Of a stretch of DNA of 5,464 nt, positions 1-5,464 are shown piece by piece. The translations under genes were made by a program, and so were the position numbers. Positions within the stretch are counted from its first letter, which is position 1. Each line of letters opens with the position of its first letter. A model generated the notes under the pieces. It was not told the origin of the DNA. It saw nothing but the letters and a program-made list of their open reading frames with translations, and did not search any database. The DNA is from an uncultured Oscillospiraceae bacterium (GTDB taxonomy: Bacteria; Bacillota; Clostridia; Oscillospirales; Ruminococcaceae): positions 1 to 5,464 of the forward strand of contig CAUABB010000111.1 in NCBI GenBank assembly GCA_958427155.1. The letters run 5' to 3'.

Positions 1-178
1 TAATATTATCAGATTGGTTGATGATCCAGACGTTATTAAACCGATCAAATTTTTGAGAGAACGCGAAATTGTTCATTTCCAGCGGTTTGGCGAAGCTTTG
101 CGTAGTGTTCAGGATCAGCTGAATTCGAAAAACTTTTACGCCTTTAATCCGGCGTTTGATCGCAAACAACCAAGATAA
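1..178 (+). CDS. cotJC: CotJC-type spore coat protein / manganese catalase family, C-terminal fragment
   Basis: This is the 3' end of a gene entering from the left edge. The first complete codon is at base 2, and 58 codons are visible before TAA at 176-178. The translation opens NIIRLVDDPDVIKPIKFLRE and continues with EREIVHFQRFGEAL, the last ferritin-like helix of CotJC proteins. The E and H of this stretch (His codon 74-76) match the position of dimanganese-centre ligands in manganese catalases; that assignment comes from family knowledge. CotJC is a component of the spore coat, usually encoded with CotJA and CotJB, which would lie to the left. The short basic tail (DRKQPR) follows the helix. 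A hairpin terminator lies 44 bases past the stop. KatN-type catalases differ in this helix, so the CotJC subtype is preferred. Catalase activity cannot be judged from this fragment. Confidence 0.8.
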   Translation, partial: NIIRLVDDPDVIKPIKFLREREIVHFQRFGEALRSVQDQLNSKNFYAFNPAFDRKQPR

Positions 179-221
179 AAAATATTTTTAATTTAAACGT
201 TTTAACTGTTGTATAATAAAT

Positions 222-256
222 AAAAACTCCGGGGAATTTTAATTCCTCGGAGTTTT
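222..256. terminator. Bidirectional rho-independent terminator between convergent genes
   Basis: The arms ACTCCGGGGAAT and ATTCCTCGGAGT pair with one G.T wobble around a short A/T loop. On the plus strand the stem is followed by TTTTTATTT. On the minus strand it is followed by TTTTTATTTATT. It therefore can end the CotJC transcript from the left and the XRE regulator transcript from the right. The regulator stop is about 180 bases away, so its 3' UTR would be long. Confidence 0.85.
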
Positions 257-438
257 TATTTGTTAAGGTTTTCGTTTTTAACTTGTATGTAAAACTCAAT
301 TTTTAAAGATTTTAAATAAGATACTATATAATTTTGATGATTATTACGATAGATTCAGCTTACCAGGTTGATGAATTTAAGAGCTTAAAAACAGTTTAAA
401 AGAGAATGAAGTACGTTTAAATCAGATTTAAAGTTTGC

Positions 439-783
439 TCAATGGGTAAGACTGAGGAGAGAATCTAAAACATTTTGAATTAATTTTAGTTGATCGGGTG
501 GAAGTTTATCAATTTCTGAGACGTATTTTTGGATAAAAGAAAAGGTCGTTGTGGTAAGATATTGTTCTTGTACGCTATCGTTGAGAAGGGCTGTCAATTC
601 TACCTGAAGCGCGTCGGCAATCCGTGCAAGGGTAGTGATTGTGATATTATGATCTCCTCGTTCAATTTTACTTAAATGTGCGGCACTGATTTTTGATTTG
701 TAAGCAAGTTCTTCCTGACTCTGATTCCGTTGTACTCGGTATTTTTTAATGTTGTGGCTTATAGTTAAACGAATATCCGACAT
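439..783 (-). CDS. XRE-family helix-turn-helix transcriptional regulator
   Basis: This is a 114-residue protein. Residues about 8-67 form a Cro/C1-type helix-turn-helix: ISHNIKKYRVQRNQSQEELA gives helices 1-2, SAAHLSKIERG (33-43) is the recognition helix, and the domain closes with ITTLARIADALQVELTALL. Residues about 80-112 (including FIQKYVSEIDKLPPDQLKLI) look like a second helical segment, as used for oligomerisation in small SinR/phage-repressor-like regulators; that role is inferred. The ATG at 783 is preceded by GAGGTGA, 7 bases upstream of the start measured from GAGG, which supports this start. The gene appears monocistronic: its left neighbour is convergent, and the protease gene upstream on the same strand ends in its own terminator. 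Its targets cannot be read from the sequence. No restriction, toxin or phage partner lies beside it. Confidence 0.9.
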   Translation of the reverse strand: MSDIRLTISHNIKKYRVQRNQSQEELAYKSKISAAHLSKIERGDHNITITTLARIADALQVELTALLNDSVQEQYLTTTTFSFIQKYVSEIDKLPPDQLKLIQNVLDSLLSLTH

Positions 784-787
784 AACA

Positions 788-829
788 TCACCTCACAACA
801 ATCATAGTATAGATTGAAAATTTGCACAA
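788..829 (-). promoter_or_regulatory. Candidate promoter and ribosome binding site of the XRE regulator
   Basis: Read on the minus strand, TTGTGC (829-824) is followed after 17 bases by TATGAT (806-801), one mismatch from TATAAT. The ribosome binding site GAGGTGA is at 794-788. An overlapping TATACT (811-806) is an alternative -10 and would give a slightly longer leader. The -35 match is weak (3 of 6), so the promoter is tentative. The ribosome binding site is convincing. Confidence 0.45.
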
Positions 830-848
830 AGTAATTTAAAACATAATA

Positions 849-889
849 TTTAAGCTCAAATTATGAAATATATCTATAATCAGCTTAAA
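849..889. repeat. Perfect 8-bp inverted repeat upstream of the XRE regulator
   Basis: TTTAAGCT (849-856) and AGCTTAAA (882-889) are exact reverse complements separated by 25 A/T-rich bases. The repeat lies 20 bases upstream of the candidate -35 of the regulator. It could be a split operator or the base of a loop, but the surroundings are very A+T-rich and chance is possible. No T-tract follows, so it is not a terminator. Confidence 0.35.
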
Positions 890-1063
890 CTATAATGATT
901 ATAAAAGGCGAAATTACAAAAAAAGAGTATATTTTGTCAGATAAACGTAGATCTATTAGATATTTTTATATTTGAATCATTTTATAATAACGCCGCTAAA
1001 GAGATAAAATAAAAATTTTTATATACTTGAGAGGACCGTTAAAAATAAATGGACAGAGTTTTA
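890..1063. other. A+T-rich intergenic stretch without a supported gene
   Basis: This is the rest of the 366-base gap between the XRE regulator and the protease terminator. Several TATAAT-like hexamers occur (for example 891-896 and 983-988), but none has a recognisable -35 about 17 bases upstream. The only ATG frame of note on the plus strand (1049-1087) has 12 codons and runs into the terminator hairpin. No RNA gene or conserved leader was recognised. Confidence 0.5.
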
Positions 1064-1105
1064 AGAAGAAAAAGAACCCTAGGATAATCTTTAACTATCC
1101 TAGGG
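1064..1105 (-). terminator. Rho-independent terminator of the CPBP protease gene
   Basis: CCCTAGGATA (1077-1086) and TATCCTAGGG (1096-1105) form a perfect 10-bp stem with a 9-base loop. Read on the minus strand, the stem is followed by TTCTTTTTCTTCTT, a T-rich tail. It begins 44 bases after the protease stop codon. The plus-strand side lacks a T-tract, so it should act in the minus direction only. Confidence 0.75.
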
Positions 1106-1149
1106 CCATATAAAAAGGTAATAAAATTAATTTCCGAAACTTGAAATGT

Positions 1150-1986
1150 TTAATTCCATAATGTGTGTTTGCGTGGGATCCTTCTTTCAATGTGATGTTG
1201 AAAAAGATAGAGAAGTAGTAGTAATAGAGTACCGACCGCTGTGCAGATTGTAATCATCCAACCCAGTATAAGGTTATCTGGAATGGCACCCATTACAAAA
1301 TTTGAGGATAGATTAGCGGTAATATGAAACAAAATTGTCACCCACAAATTTTGGGAACGCTCATATAGCCAAGCGGTTATCATACCTAGGCAGAAAGCAT
1401 AAATCCCCTGTGATATATTTAAATGAGCGACTCCGAAAATAATACTGGAAATCAGAGCGGCAGGCCAAAAACTTATTGTATTGCGCAGTCGTCTGAAACA
1501 AAGCACACGAAAAGCCAGTTCTTCAGCTATAGGAGCAATTATACAGGTCACCAAAAGCTCCTGCCAGTAAGGTGATGAAGCAGTAGACGAGGAGTGGGGG
1601 AGTGGAAACCATTCGTAAAGAGGAAGAATTGAAAAAAGCAAATTAAAAAACACACAGGACGCTATGGCGGTTGGAATAACCAGCAGAAGAGGGAAAATCC
1701 CCCAGGAAAAACGGTGCGTTTTTTCACTTTTTTGACGATCCGACCAATACCGATAGGTCATAATCAATATAGCGATGGATGCAACAACCATATAAAGGTA
1801 ATTAGAGGTTTGACCAATCAAATAGGAAGCCTGACTACGTACGGTATTAACCGCTGTTTCACCTGATGCGGAAGCTGTACAGAAGGCAAGCAGGAAATAG
1901 CTGAAAAGAAGGGAAGCTCCCTGAAGGCAAATGGAATAAAGAACAGGTGGGTAAATTCCACGCCAAATTTTTTTTGCTTGTATCAA
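1150..1986 (-). CDS. CPBP-family intramembrane metalloprotease (CAAX/bacteriocin-processing, Abi-type)
   Basis: This is a polytopic membrane protein with the three motifs of the CPBP (Rce1/Abi) glutamic-type intramembrane proteases. Numbered from the proposed TTG start (278 residues), they are EELAFR (E155, E156, R160), FGVAH (H188) and FHITAN (H221, N225). About eight hydrophobic segments can be seen, near residues 15-36, 61-81, 96-118, 140-158, 172-189, 193-209, 214-232 and 240-262. The open frame reaches an ATG at 2034 (294 residues), but that ATG has no ribosome binding site. The TTG at 1986 sits 6 bases behind GGAGGG, and its N-terminus (MIQAKKIWRGIYPP) looks like a usual CPBP start. Family members include prenyl-protein processing enzymes and bacteriocin maturation or self-immunity proteins. 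No bacteriocin gene is visible here, so the substrate is unknown. The gene has its own terminator and a candidate promoter, so it appears monocistronic. Confidence 0.88.
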   Translation of the reverse strand: MIQAKKIWRGIYPPVLYSICLQGASLLFSYFLLAFCTASASGETAVNTVRSQASYLIGQTSNYLYMVVASIAILIMTYRYWSDRQKSEKTHRFSWGIFPLLLVIPTAIASCVFFNLLFSILPLYEWFPLPHSSSTASSPYWQELLVTCIIAPIAEELAFRVLCFRRLRNTISFWPAALISSIIFGVAHLNISQGIYAFCLGMITAWLYERSQNLWVTILFHITANLSSNFVMGAIPDNLILGWMITICTAVGTLLLLLLYLFQHHIERRIPRKHTLWN

Positions 1987-1992
1987 AAAAAT

Positions 1993-2053
1993 CCCTCCCT
2001 GTTTTTCTTGGACGATTTTTATTAAGAGTACCATATTCCGACTTTGTTCGCAA
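1993..2053 (-). promoter_or_regulatory. Candidate promoter and strong ribosome binding site of the CPBP gene
   Basis: On the minus strand, TTGCGA (2053-2048) is followed after 17 bases by TACTCT (2030-2025). A TG dinucleotide sits one base before this -10, as in extended -10 promoters. Transcription would begin near 2018, downstream of the ATG at 2034, which would rule that start out. The ribosome binding site AGGGAGGG (2000-1993) has ideal spacing to the TTG at 1986. The -10 match is only 3 of 6, so the promoter is moderate evidence. The ribosome binding site is strong. Confidence 0.5.
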
Positions 2054-2083
2054 CTGTAAGTCTATCTTCAGAGGTTTTATAAA

Positions 2084-2119
2084 AAGGCAATCGGTTTTTA
2101 TTTAAAAACCGATTGCCTT
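2084..2119 (-). terminator. Strong rho-independent terminator of the GH63-like gene
   Basis: AAGGCAATCGGTTTTT (2084-2099) and its exact reverse complement (2104-2119) make a 16-bp perfect stem with a 4-base loop (ATTT). On the minus strand the stem is followed by TTTTTATAAAA. It starts 43 bases after the stop of the glycoside hydrolase gene and separates it from the protease gene. A run of seven T residues a few bases past the stem on the plus side may allow weak action in the other direction. Confidence 0.88.
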
Positions 2120-2162
2120 GATAAATTTTTTTAAAATTGTAGTTTCCCTTTTCAGCCATCTT

Positions 2163-3899
2163 TTAGTCGGACTGATATTCTGTTAAATATTCATGCGCTA
2201 GAATCAAAAATGTACTTGCCGTCCATGTATAGGCACGATCCCGCAGACCTTCTCCTGTTAAAGCGTCAAAATTTTCAGCGAATCCGCTTTTGGAAATTAT
2301 TTCGGCAAATCGACGAGCGGCTTCAAAGGCAAGCCGCTTTTCGTTTGATCGATCCAATCCGTCTATGATAATCATGCTGCTCGGTGCCCATATTGGCCCT
2401 CTCCAATATCCATCTGATTGATAAAATTGACTCTGGGGAGATTCCGTAGCAAAGCCGTAATCGGTGTAAAACCGGCTGCTCTTCAATACTTTTATTAAAC
2501 CGTTGAGGATGTTTTCAGGAAGAAGATCTCCAAGAATAACGGGAAGGTATAGAATTAAACTGTCATTTGAAACCGTCTGGTGCGTATAAGCGGTCCGCGC
2601 AATGGGTTTTCCATCTTTAAAACAGCATGAAAGCATGGTATTCAGCATGGAGTCAGCCTTTTGATTCCATGTCAATGCCTGGGCTTGATCTCCTAATTTT
2701 TGGCAGAGAGTTCCCAACACCTTCATCTGAATTATAAGAAATGCTGCTAAATCGGGAAGTTCTACAGCAGGACTGCTGATAAAAGCAGTGGAATTATCCC
2801 ATCCAGAATCATTCCCGTGAAAGTATTCACATAAACCGTCTTGGTCATGATCCCTGTATTTCAGCCACCAATTGGTCCAGGCGGAAAGTTTGACATAAGC
2901 CTCCTTTAACTGTTCTTGGGATAATTCCATGTTTTTCATGATTTTGGAAAGAGCCCATCCATGTATCGGAGGCTTTACAAAAGCGTACGACGCGTATACA
3001 TCATTGATACAGTCCGGGATCACCCCGGTTTCATCCTGAAAATCAAACATTAGCATGAATTGATCCCAGGCCAGATCGGGATGATGATAGGACAGTGCAA
3101 TTGCATTAAAGCAGTGATCCCAGCTCCAAACATTGCACATCCAATTTTTGGACATTAGCATCGCCTCACGGGTTATAATACCCGACGGTTGTACAATACT
3201 TGCCCAGATTACATAGGCGGCAAGTTCTCTCTCTTGTGAATATTGCGAAGGGACAGAAGGCATTTTGGTTAAAAAATCTTCAAAGTCTTTTTTAACCTGT
3301 TCTTTACAGAAAACGTAGTCGTATTGTGAAAACGGCTGCTGACGTTCAACTGCCATATTTTGAAAAGCAGCCAAAAAACAGGTTTGATCAGATGAAATAT
3401 CAACAAAACAGCTTTCCGCGTTTGCCCCGTTCCAGCTTTGTGAAAATTCCATTTTCCCGGAAAGTGCACTGGTGCGAAAACGGCACCCTAACGCCGCGCA
3501 GGTGCAGTAAATTTCTTTGTGATCGGCAAAAGCTTCATATATATAGGCGTTATTCTCAAATATTAAACGCAGCCCTAATCCTTTTCCCTCTCCCCGAAAT
3601 AGTACCGTATCATTATCCGCATAACAGATTGATATGGTGCCAAAATTGGTTTTTAACTGAAGTTCGTAGGGTTCTGCTTGAGTAGAATAAGCGACAGCAT
3701 TTCCGTTATATAAAGGGATCATCTGAAAAACAGTGGATTTTTCGATTTCTCGTTTCCTTCCTGGAATATAAGAGAGACCGTGTATAGTTCTGAGACATAG
3801 CTTTTTTGAAGAAACTTTATTTGAATGATCAGCAAGTCTGGAAATTGCCAAATACGAGCCGCGCCTGCTGAAAGGAACTTCTGACAAATTAAAATTCAT
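2163..3899 (-). CDS. GH63 / MGH1-like (alpha/alpha)6-barrel glycoside hydrolase
   Basis: This is a 578-residue protein with no signal peptide or membrane segment, so it is probably cytoplasmic. It starts with SEVPFSRRGSYLAISR, a beginning seen in clostridial proteins annotated as amylo-alpha-1,6-glucosidase or MGH1-like hydrolase. Residues about 1-205 look like a beta-sandwich, and about 220-575 like the (alpha/alpha)6 barrel. Barrel motifs in order are NVWSWDHCF (256-264), KPPIHGW (309-315), GNDSGWDNS (362-370), GYWRGPIW (497-504) and FAENFDALTGEG (540-551), then TWTAS. By analogy with GH63 and GH37 enzymes, D368 is the likely general acid and E542 the likely general base of an inverting mechanism. 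GH63 includes processing alpha-glucosidases and glucosylglycerate / mannosylglycerate hydrolases. The motifs point to an alpha-glycoside but do not settle the substrate. The ATG at 3899 follows GGAGG with a 5-base gap. It is transcribed divergently from the GH-A gene and ends in a strong terminator. Confidence 0.87.
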   Translation of the reverse strand: MNFNLSEVPFSRRGSYLAISRLADHSNKVSSKKLCLRTIHGLSYIPGRKREIEKSTVFQMIPLYNGNAVAYSTQAEPYELQLKTNFGTISICYADNDTVLFRGEGKGLGLRLIFENNAYIYEAFADHKEIYCTCAALGCRFRTSALSGKMEFSQSWNGANAESCFVDISSDQTCFLAAFQNMAVERQQPFSQYDYVFCKEQVKKDFEDFLTKMPSVPSQYSQERELAAYVIWASIVQPSGIITREAMLMSKNWMCNVWSWDHCFNAIALSYHHPDLAWDQFMLMFDFQDETGVIPDCINDVYASYAFVKPPIHGWALSKIMKNMELSQEQLKEAYVKLSAWTNWWLKYRDHDQDGLCEYFHGNDSGWDNSTAFISSPAVELPDLAAFLIIQMKVLGTLCQKLGDQAQALTWNQKADSMLNTMLSCCFKDGKPIARTAYTHQTVSNDSLILYLPVILGDLLPENILNGLIKVLKSSRFYTDYGFATESPQSQFYQSDGYWRGPIWAPSSMIIIDGLDRSNEKRLAFEAARRFAEIISKSGFAENFDALTGEGLRDRAYTWTASTFLILAHEYLTEYQSD

Positions 3900-3940
3900 A
3901 TTTTCCTCCAGTTAATATTAAGGTTTAAAACAGCATCATA

Positions 3941-3969
3941 AATTTACTACTTTTAAAAATTATTGTCAA
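3941..3969 (-). promoter_or_regulatory. Candidate sigma-A promoter of the GH63-like gene
   Basis: On the minus strand a perfect -35 TTGACA (3969-3964) is followed after 17 bases by TAAATT (3946-3941), a 4-of-6 match to TATAAT. A better -10 by sequence, TATGAT (3940-3935), lies at a spacing of 23 and is less likely. The start of transcription would be near 3934, leaving a leader of about 35 bases that contains the GGAGG ribosome binding site (3909-3905). The imperfect -10 suggests a weaker or activated promoter compared with its divergent partner. Confidence 0.55.
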
Positions 3970-3988
3970 CAAGTTTTGTTCGTTGACA
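3964..3988. promoter_or_regulatory. Inverted repeat spanning both divergent -35 boxes (candidate shared operator)
   Basis: TGTCAAC (3964-3970) and GTTGACA (3982-3988) are exact reverse complements centred at 3976. They contain the -35 hexamers of the two divergent promoters. Inside them is a second small inverted repeat, AACAA (3968-3972) and TTGTT (3976-3980). A repressor bound here would block both promoters. However, two TTGACA boxes facing away from each other produce most of the outer repeat by themselves, so an operator is only inferred. No regulator gene lies next to the pair inside the window. Confidence 0.4.
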
Positions 3989-4011
3989 TAAAAAATACGG
4001 GCGACTATAAT
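3983..4011 (+). promoter_or_regulatory. Consensus sigma-A promoter of the GH-A gene
   Basis: TTGACA (3983-3988) and TATAAT (4006-4011) both match the sigma-A consensus perfectly, with the optimal 17-base spacer. Transcription should start near 4018, giving a leader of about 28 bases. A promoter this close to consensus for a catabolic enzyme suggests that it is held down by a repressor when substrate is absent. No clear CcpA cre site was found between 3900 and 4046. Confidence 0.85.
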
Positions 4012-4032
4012 AAATGATAAATAAAAACAGAT

Positions 4033-4039
4033 AAGGGGG
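4033..4039 (+). promoter_or_regulatory. Ribosome binding site fixing the GTG start at 4046
   Basis: AAGGGGG sits 6 bases before GTG at 4046. An in-frame TAA at 4022-4024 with no intervening start codon rules out any longer N-terminus, so the GTG is the only sensible start. Confidence 0.8.
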
Positions 4040-4045
4040 ATTTTT

Positions 4046-5464
4046 GTGAAAAAGTGTGAAATAAATTTTTCAGAACGCATTAGAAAAGCAGCTCATGTAG
4101 GAACCGGTTCCCTTTATGGCGTAATCGAAAATATCCCGTGTCAGAAATATATTTCTGAAATAAAACCTTCTGTTATTGTATGTCCCGCTGTGGCTGGTGA
4201 GGAGAATCAGCAAAAGTTTGGAGAAGCCGTCCGAGTTGCAGAGCGAATTAAAGAAGTAGGAGGCAAAGTTCAAGTCCGTTTAGCTGATTTTTTCCCTGGC
4301 TGGTATGACTATTACGGGCTAGAAGACTGGATGGAAAAAGTTGCTTTGGCTGTTCGTAAAATGCAGGAAGCTCAGATTGACAATATACATTGTTATGAAA
4401 TATGGAATGAGCCGGAAGAAACTTGGAAGGGACTCTTTTTAACGCCCCGTACCGACACGATTGATTATTATTTGGCGTTTCGGGTAACAGTTCCAAAGGC
4501 AGACGAATATCAAATAACGATGCATTATGCAAATGGAGATCAGAAAGAACATCTCCAGTGGATGGGGATCAACGGTGGTAAAAGTGTTCTGGTTCATTAT
4601 CCTAGTACAGACGGTTGGCTTTCATCAGGAGCGTATGGAGATGTGTCGTGGAACGTTAAACTAAACGAAGGAGAAAATATTATAAAATTTTCTCGTGCGA
4701 GTGAAGGTTATATTGAACTTGATTATTTGGATGTCTGTCATGGAACACCAGTTCGGTATGAAGCCGAAACGGCGATCAGAGGCGGGTTTATACAACAGAA
4801 CAGCGGTTTTGCGTCATCCAAACTTTCTGGAAATCAAACTTTTAATGAGTTTTATAGCTGTTCACAGAAAAAAATTCGGGAGCTGGACCCACATCAAAAG
4901 ATACTCGGCCCTTCTTTTGCAGTGTATACATCGCAGTCGATATATCATTTCTTAGATTACCAAAAAAAAGCTGGAACACTGCCGGATATTATTTGCTGGC
5001 ATCAGCTTGCGGATGAAAATTTTACAGAAAATGTTAAAAATTACAGAGAAATTGAAAAAAAGCTTAACATATCCCAGATTCCGATTTGTGTTAACGAATA
5101 TAGTGGTGGCAAATGGCATGATGATGAAGGAAAACCAGGAGCCTGCGCTCCATTGATCGCAAAATTTGAACGATATTCTGTTGAAAGTGCTTGTCAAAGT
5201 TTTTGGAATGCTCCTGGACGGATGGGCTCGCTGTTAACAGATGAAGAAGAACCGAACGGCGGTTATTGGTTTTATAAATGGTATGCGGATATGTCTGGGG
5301 ACATGGTAGAGGTATCAGCTCCGGATCCTAGTAATATTCGTGCGTTAGACGCTTTTGCGTGTATTGATGAGGAGGCTGGATATATCAGTATTCTGTTTGG
5401 AGGAGAGACAGAAGAGAAAAAGATGGAATTTACGCTTAGAAATATTCCCGCCCGGTTTGGGGAA
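4046..5464 (+). CDS. Clan GH-A (GH39/GH5-like) retaining glycoside hydrolase with inserted CBM35-like domain, 3' end missing
   Basis: The frame is open from GTG 4046 to the right edge, with 473 codons and no stop. The N-terminus (MKKCEINFSERIRK) is not a signal peptide, so a cytoplasmic location is likely. Residues 17-29 (HVGTGSLYGVIEN) and 76-84 (VQVRLADFF) resemble early barrel strands of GH39-like enzymes. CYEIWNEPEETW (116-127) carries the acid/base E122, and IPICVNEYSGG (345-355) carries the nucleophile E351, both at the ends of predicted beta strands as in clan GH-A. Between them, residues about 129-263 are a beta-sandwich module resembling CBM35. Barrel sequence resumes at TFNEFYSCSQKKIRELDP (265-282). 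After the barrel, residues from about 420 look like the start of the accessory beta-sandwich common in GH39/GH30-like enzymes. The exact family and substrate are not evident. It is divergent from the GH63-like gene and probably shares its regulation. Confidence 0.85.
   Translation, partial: MKKCEINFSERIRKAAHVGTGSLYGVIENIPCQKYISEIKPSVIVCPAVAGEENQQKFGEAVRVAERIKEVGGKVQVRLADFFPGWYDYYGLEDWMEKVALAVRKMQEAQIDNIHCYEIWNEPEETWKGLFLTPRTDTIDYYLAFRVTVPKADEYQITMHYANGDQKEHLQWMGINGGKSVLVHYPSTDGWLSSGAYGDVSWNVKLNEGENIIKFSRASEGYIELDYLDVCHGTPVRYEAETAIRGGFIQQNSGFASSKLSGNQTFNEFYSCSQKKIRELDPHQKILGPSFAVYTSQSIYHFLDYQKKAGTLPDIICWHQLADENFTENVKNYREIEKKLNISQIPICVNEYSGGKWHDDEGKPGACAPLIAKFERYSVESACQSFWNAPGRMGSLLTDEEEPNGGYWFYKWYADMSGDMVEVSAPDPSNIRALDAFACIDEEAGYISILFGGETEEKKMEFTLRNIPARFGE
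4433..4834 (+). other. CBM35-like beta-sandwich inserted in the GH-A barrel, apparently circularly permuted
   Basis: This covers residues about 130-263 of the GH-A enzyme. The body of a CBM35/CBM6-type fold comes first: TIDYYLAFRVTVPKADEYQI (138-157), HYANGD (160-165), a W at 191, LNEGENIIKF (206-215) and the usual last strand GYIELDYLDV (221-230). The usual first strand, RYEAETA (237-243), and the segment SGFASSKLSG (253-262) follow after a short linker, CHGTPV. In ordinary CBM35 modules the YEAE strand begins the domain and the LDY strand ends it. E239, E241 and D226 fall where structural calcium ligands occur in CBM35 (family knowledge). The flanking barrel sequence joins sensibly if the module is removed, from WNEPEETWKG to TFNEFYS. 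Confidence 0.65.

Noticed and set aside
337..399. Small plus-strand frame of 20 codons beginning ATGATTATT, with an upstream TATAAT (327-332)
   Set aside because: There is no ribosome binding site, no plausible -35 at the right spacing, and no recognisable product.
302..432. Repeated TTTAAA hexamers (302, 311, 395, 416, 427)
   Set aside because: Spacing is irregular and flanks differ. In DNA this A+T-rich such hexamers are expected by chance.
1049..1087. 12-codon plus-strand frame beginning ATGGACAGA
   Set aside because: It ends inside the terminator hairpin of the opposite strand, and its upstream GAGAGGA is too far from the ATG.
1859..2053. 64-codon minus-strand frame over the start of the CPBP gene
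   Set aside because: It is out of frame with the protease. Its composition is unlike a protein family, and it disagrees with the strong ribosome binding site for the protease.
3326..3685. 119-codon open frame on the plus strand inside the GH63-like gene
   Set aside because: It lies wholly opposite a well-supported gene with catalytic motifs. Its translation has no recognisable domain and no ribosome binding site was noted.
4070..5197. Several minus-strand frames (4070-4273, 4248-4532, 4952-5197) and a plus-strand frame at 4695-4955
   Set aside because: All overlap the continuous GH-A coding frame from 4046 to the right edge, which carries both catalytic motifs. They are shadows of that gene.
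1..5464. CRISPR arrays, tRNA or rRNA genes, insertion sequences, riboswitches
   Set aside because: No regularly spaced repeats, cloverleaf-like sequences, transposase motifs with terminal repeats, or recognisable riboswitch cores were seen on either strand by reading alone.

Overview
The window looks like chromosome of a low-GC, spore-forming Firmicute, most likely a member of Clostridia. The evidence is a CotJC-type spore coat protein tail, A+T-rich intergenic DNA, strong GGAGG-type ribosome binding sites, GTG and TTG starts, near-consensus sigma-A promoters and U-tract hairpin terminators. No rRNA, tRNA, CRISPR array, insertion sequence or phage gene was seen.

Layout. Bases 1-178 (+) are the last 58 codons of a CotJC / manganese-catalase-family protein. 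A bidirectional terminator (222-256) follows. Next, on the minus strand, are a 114-residue XRE-family regulator (439-783) and, behind its own terminator (1077-1105), a CPBP (CAAX/bacteriocin-processing) membrane protease (1150-1986). The protease probably starts at a TTG placed by a strong ribosome binding site, not at the upstream ATG at 2034. A strong terminator (2084-2119) ends the next minus-strand gene (2163-3899), a 578-residue (alpha/alpha)6-barrel glycoside hydrolase of the GH63 / MGH1-like type.

Divergent from it, and running off the right edge, is a long plus-strand open frame starting at GTG 4046 (473 codons visible). It encodes a clan GH-A retaining glycoside hydrolase with WNEP and NEYS catalytic motifs. 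The two hydrolase genes share a 146-bp intergenic region. Their TTGACA -35 boxes lie back to back, 13 bp apart, as the arms of an inverted repeat, so they are probably co-regulated. Neither visible N-terminus carries a signal peptide, so both enzymes probably work in the cytoplasm on an imported oligosaccharide or glycoside.

The most notable observation is inside the GH-A enzyme. Between its acid/base motif and the next catalytic-barrel segment lies about 135 residues of CBM35-like beta-sandwich, and its elements appear in circularly permuted order. The usual first strand (YEAETA...) comes after the usual last strand (IELDYLDV).
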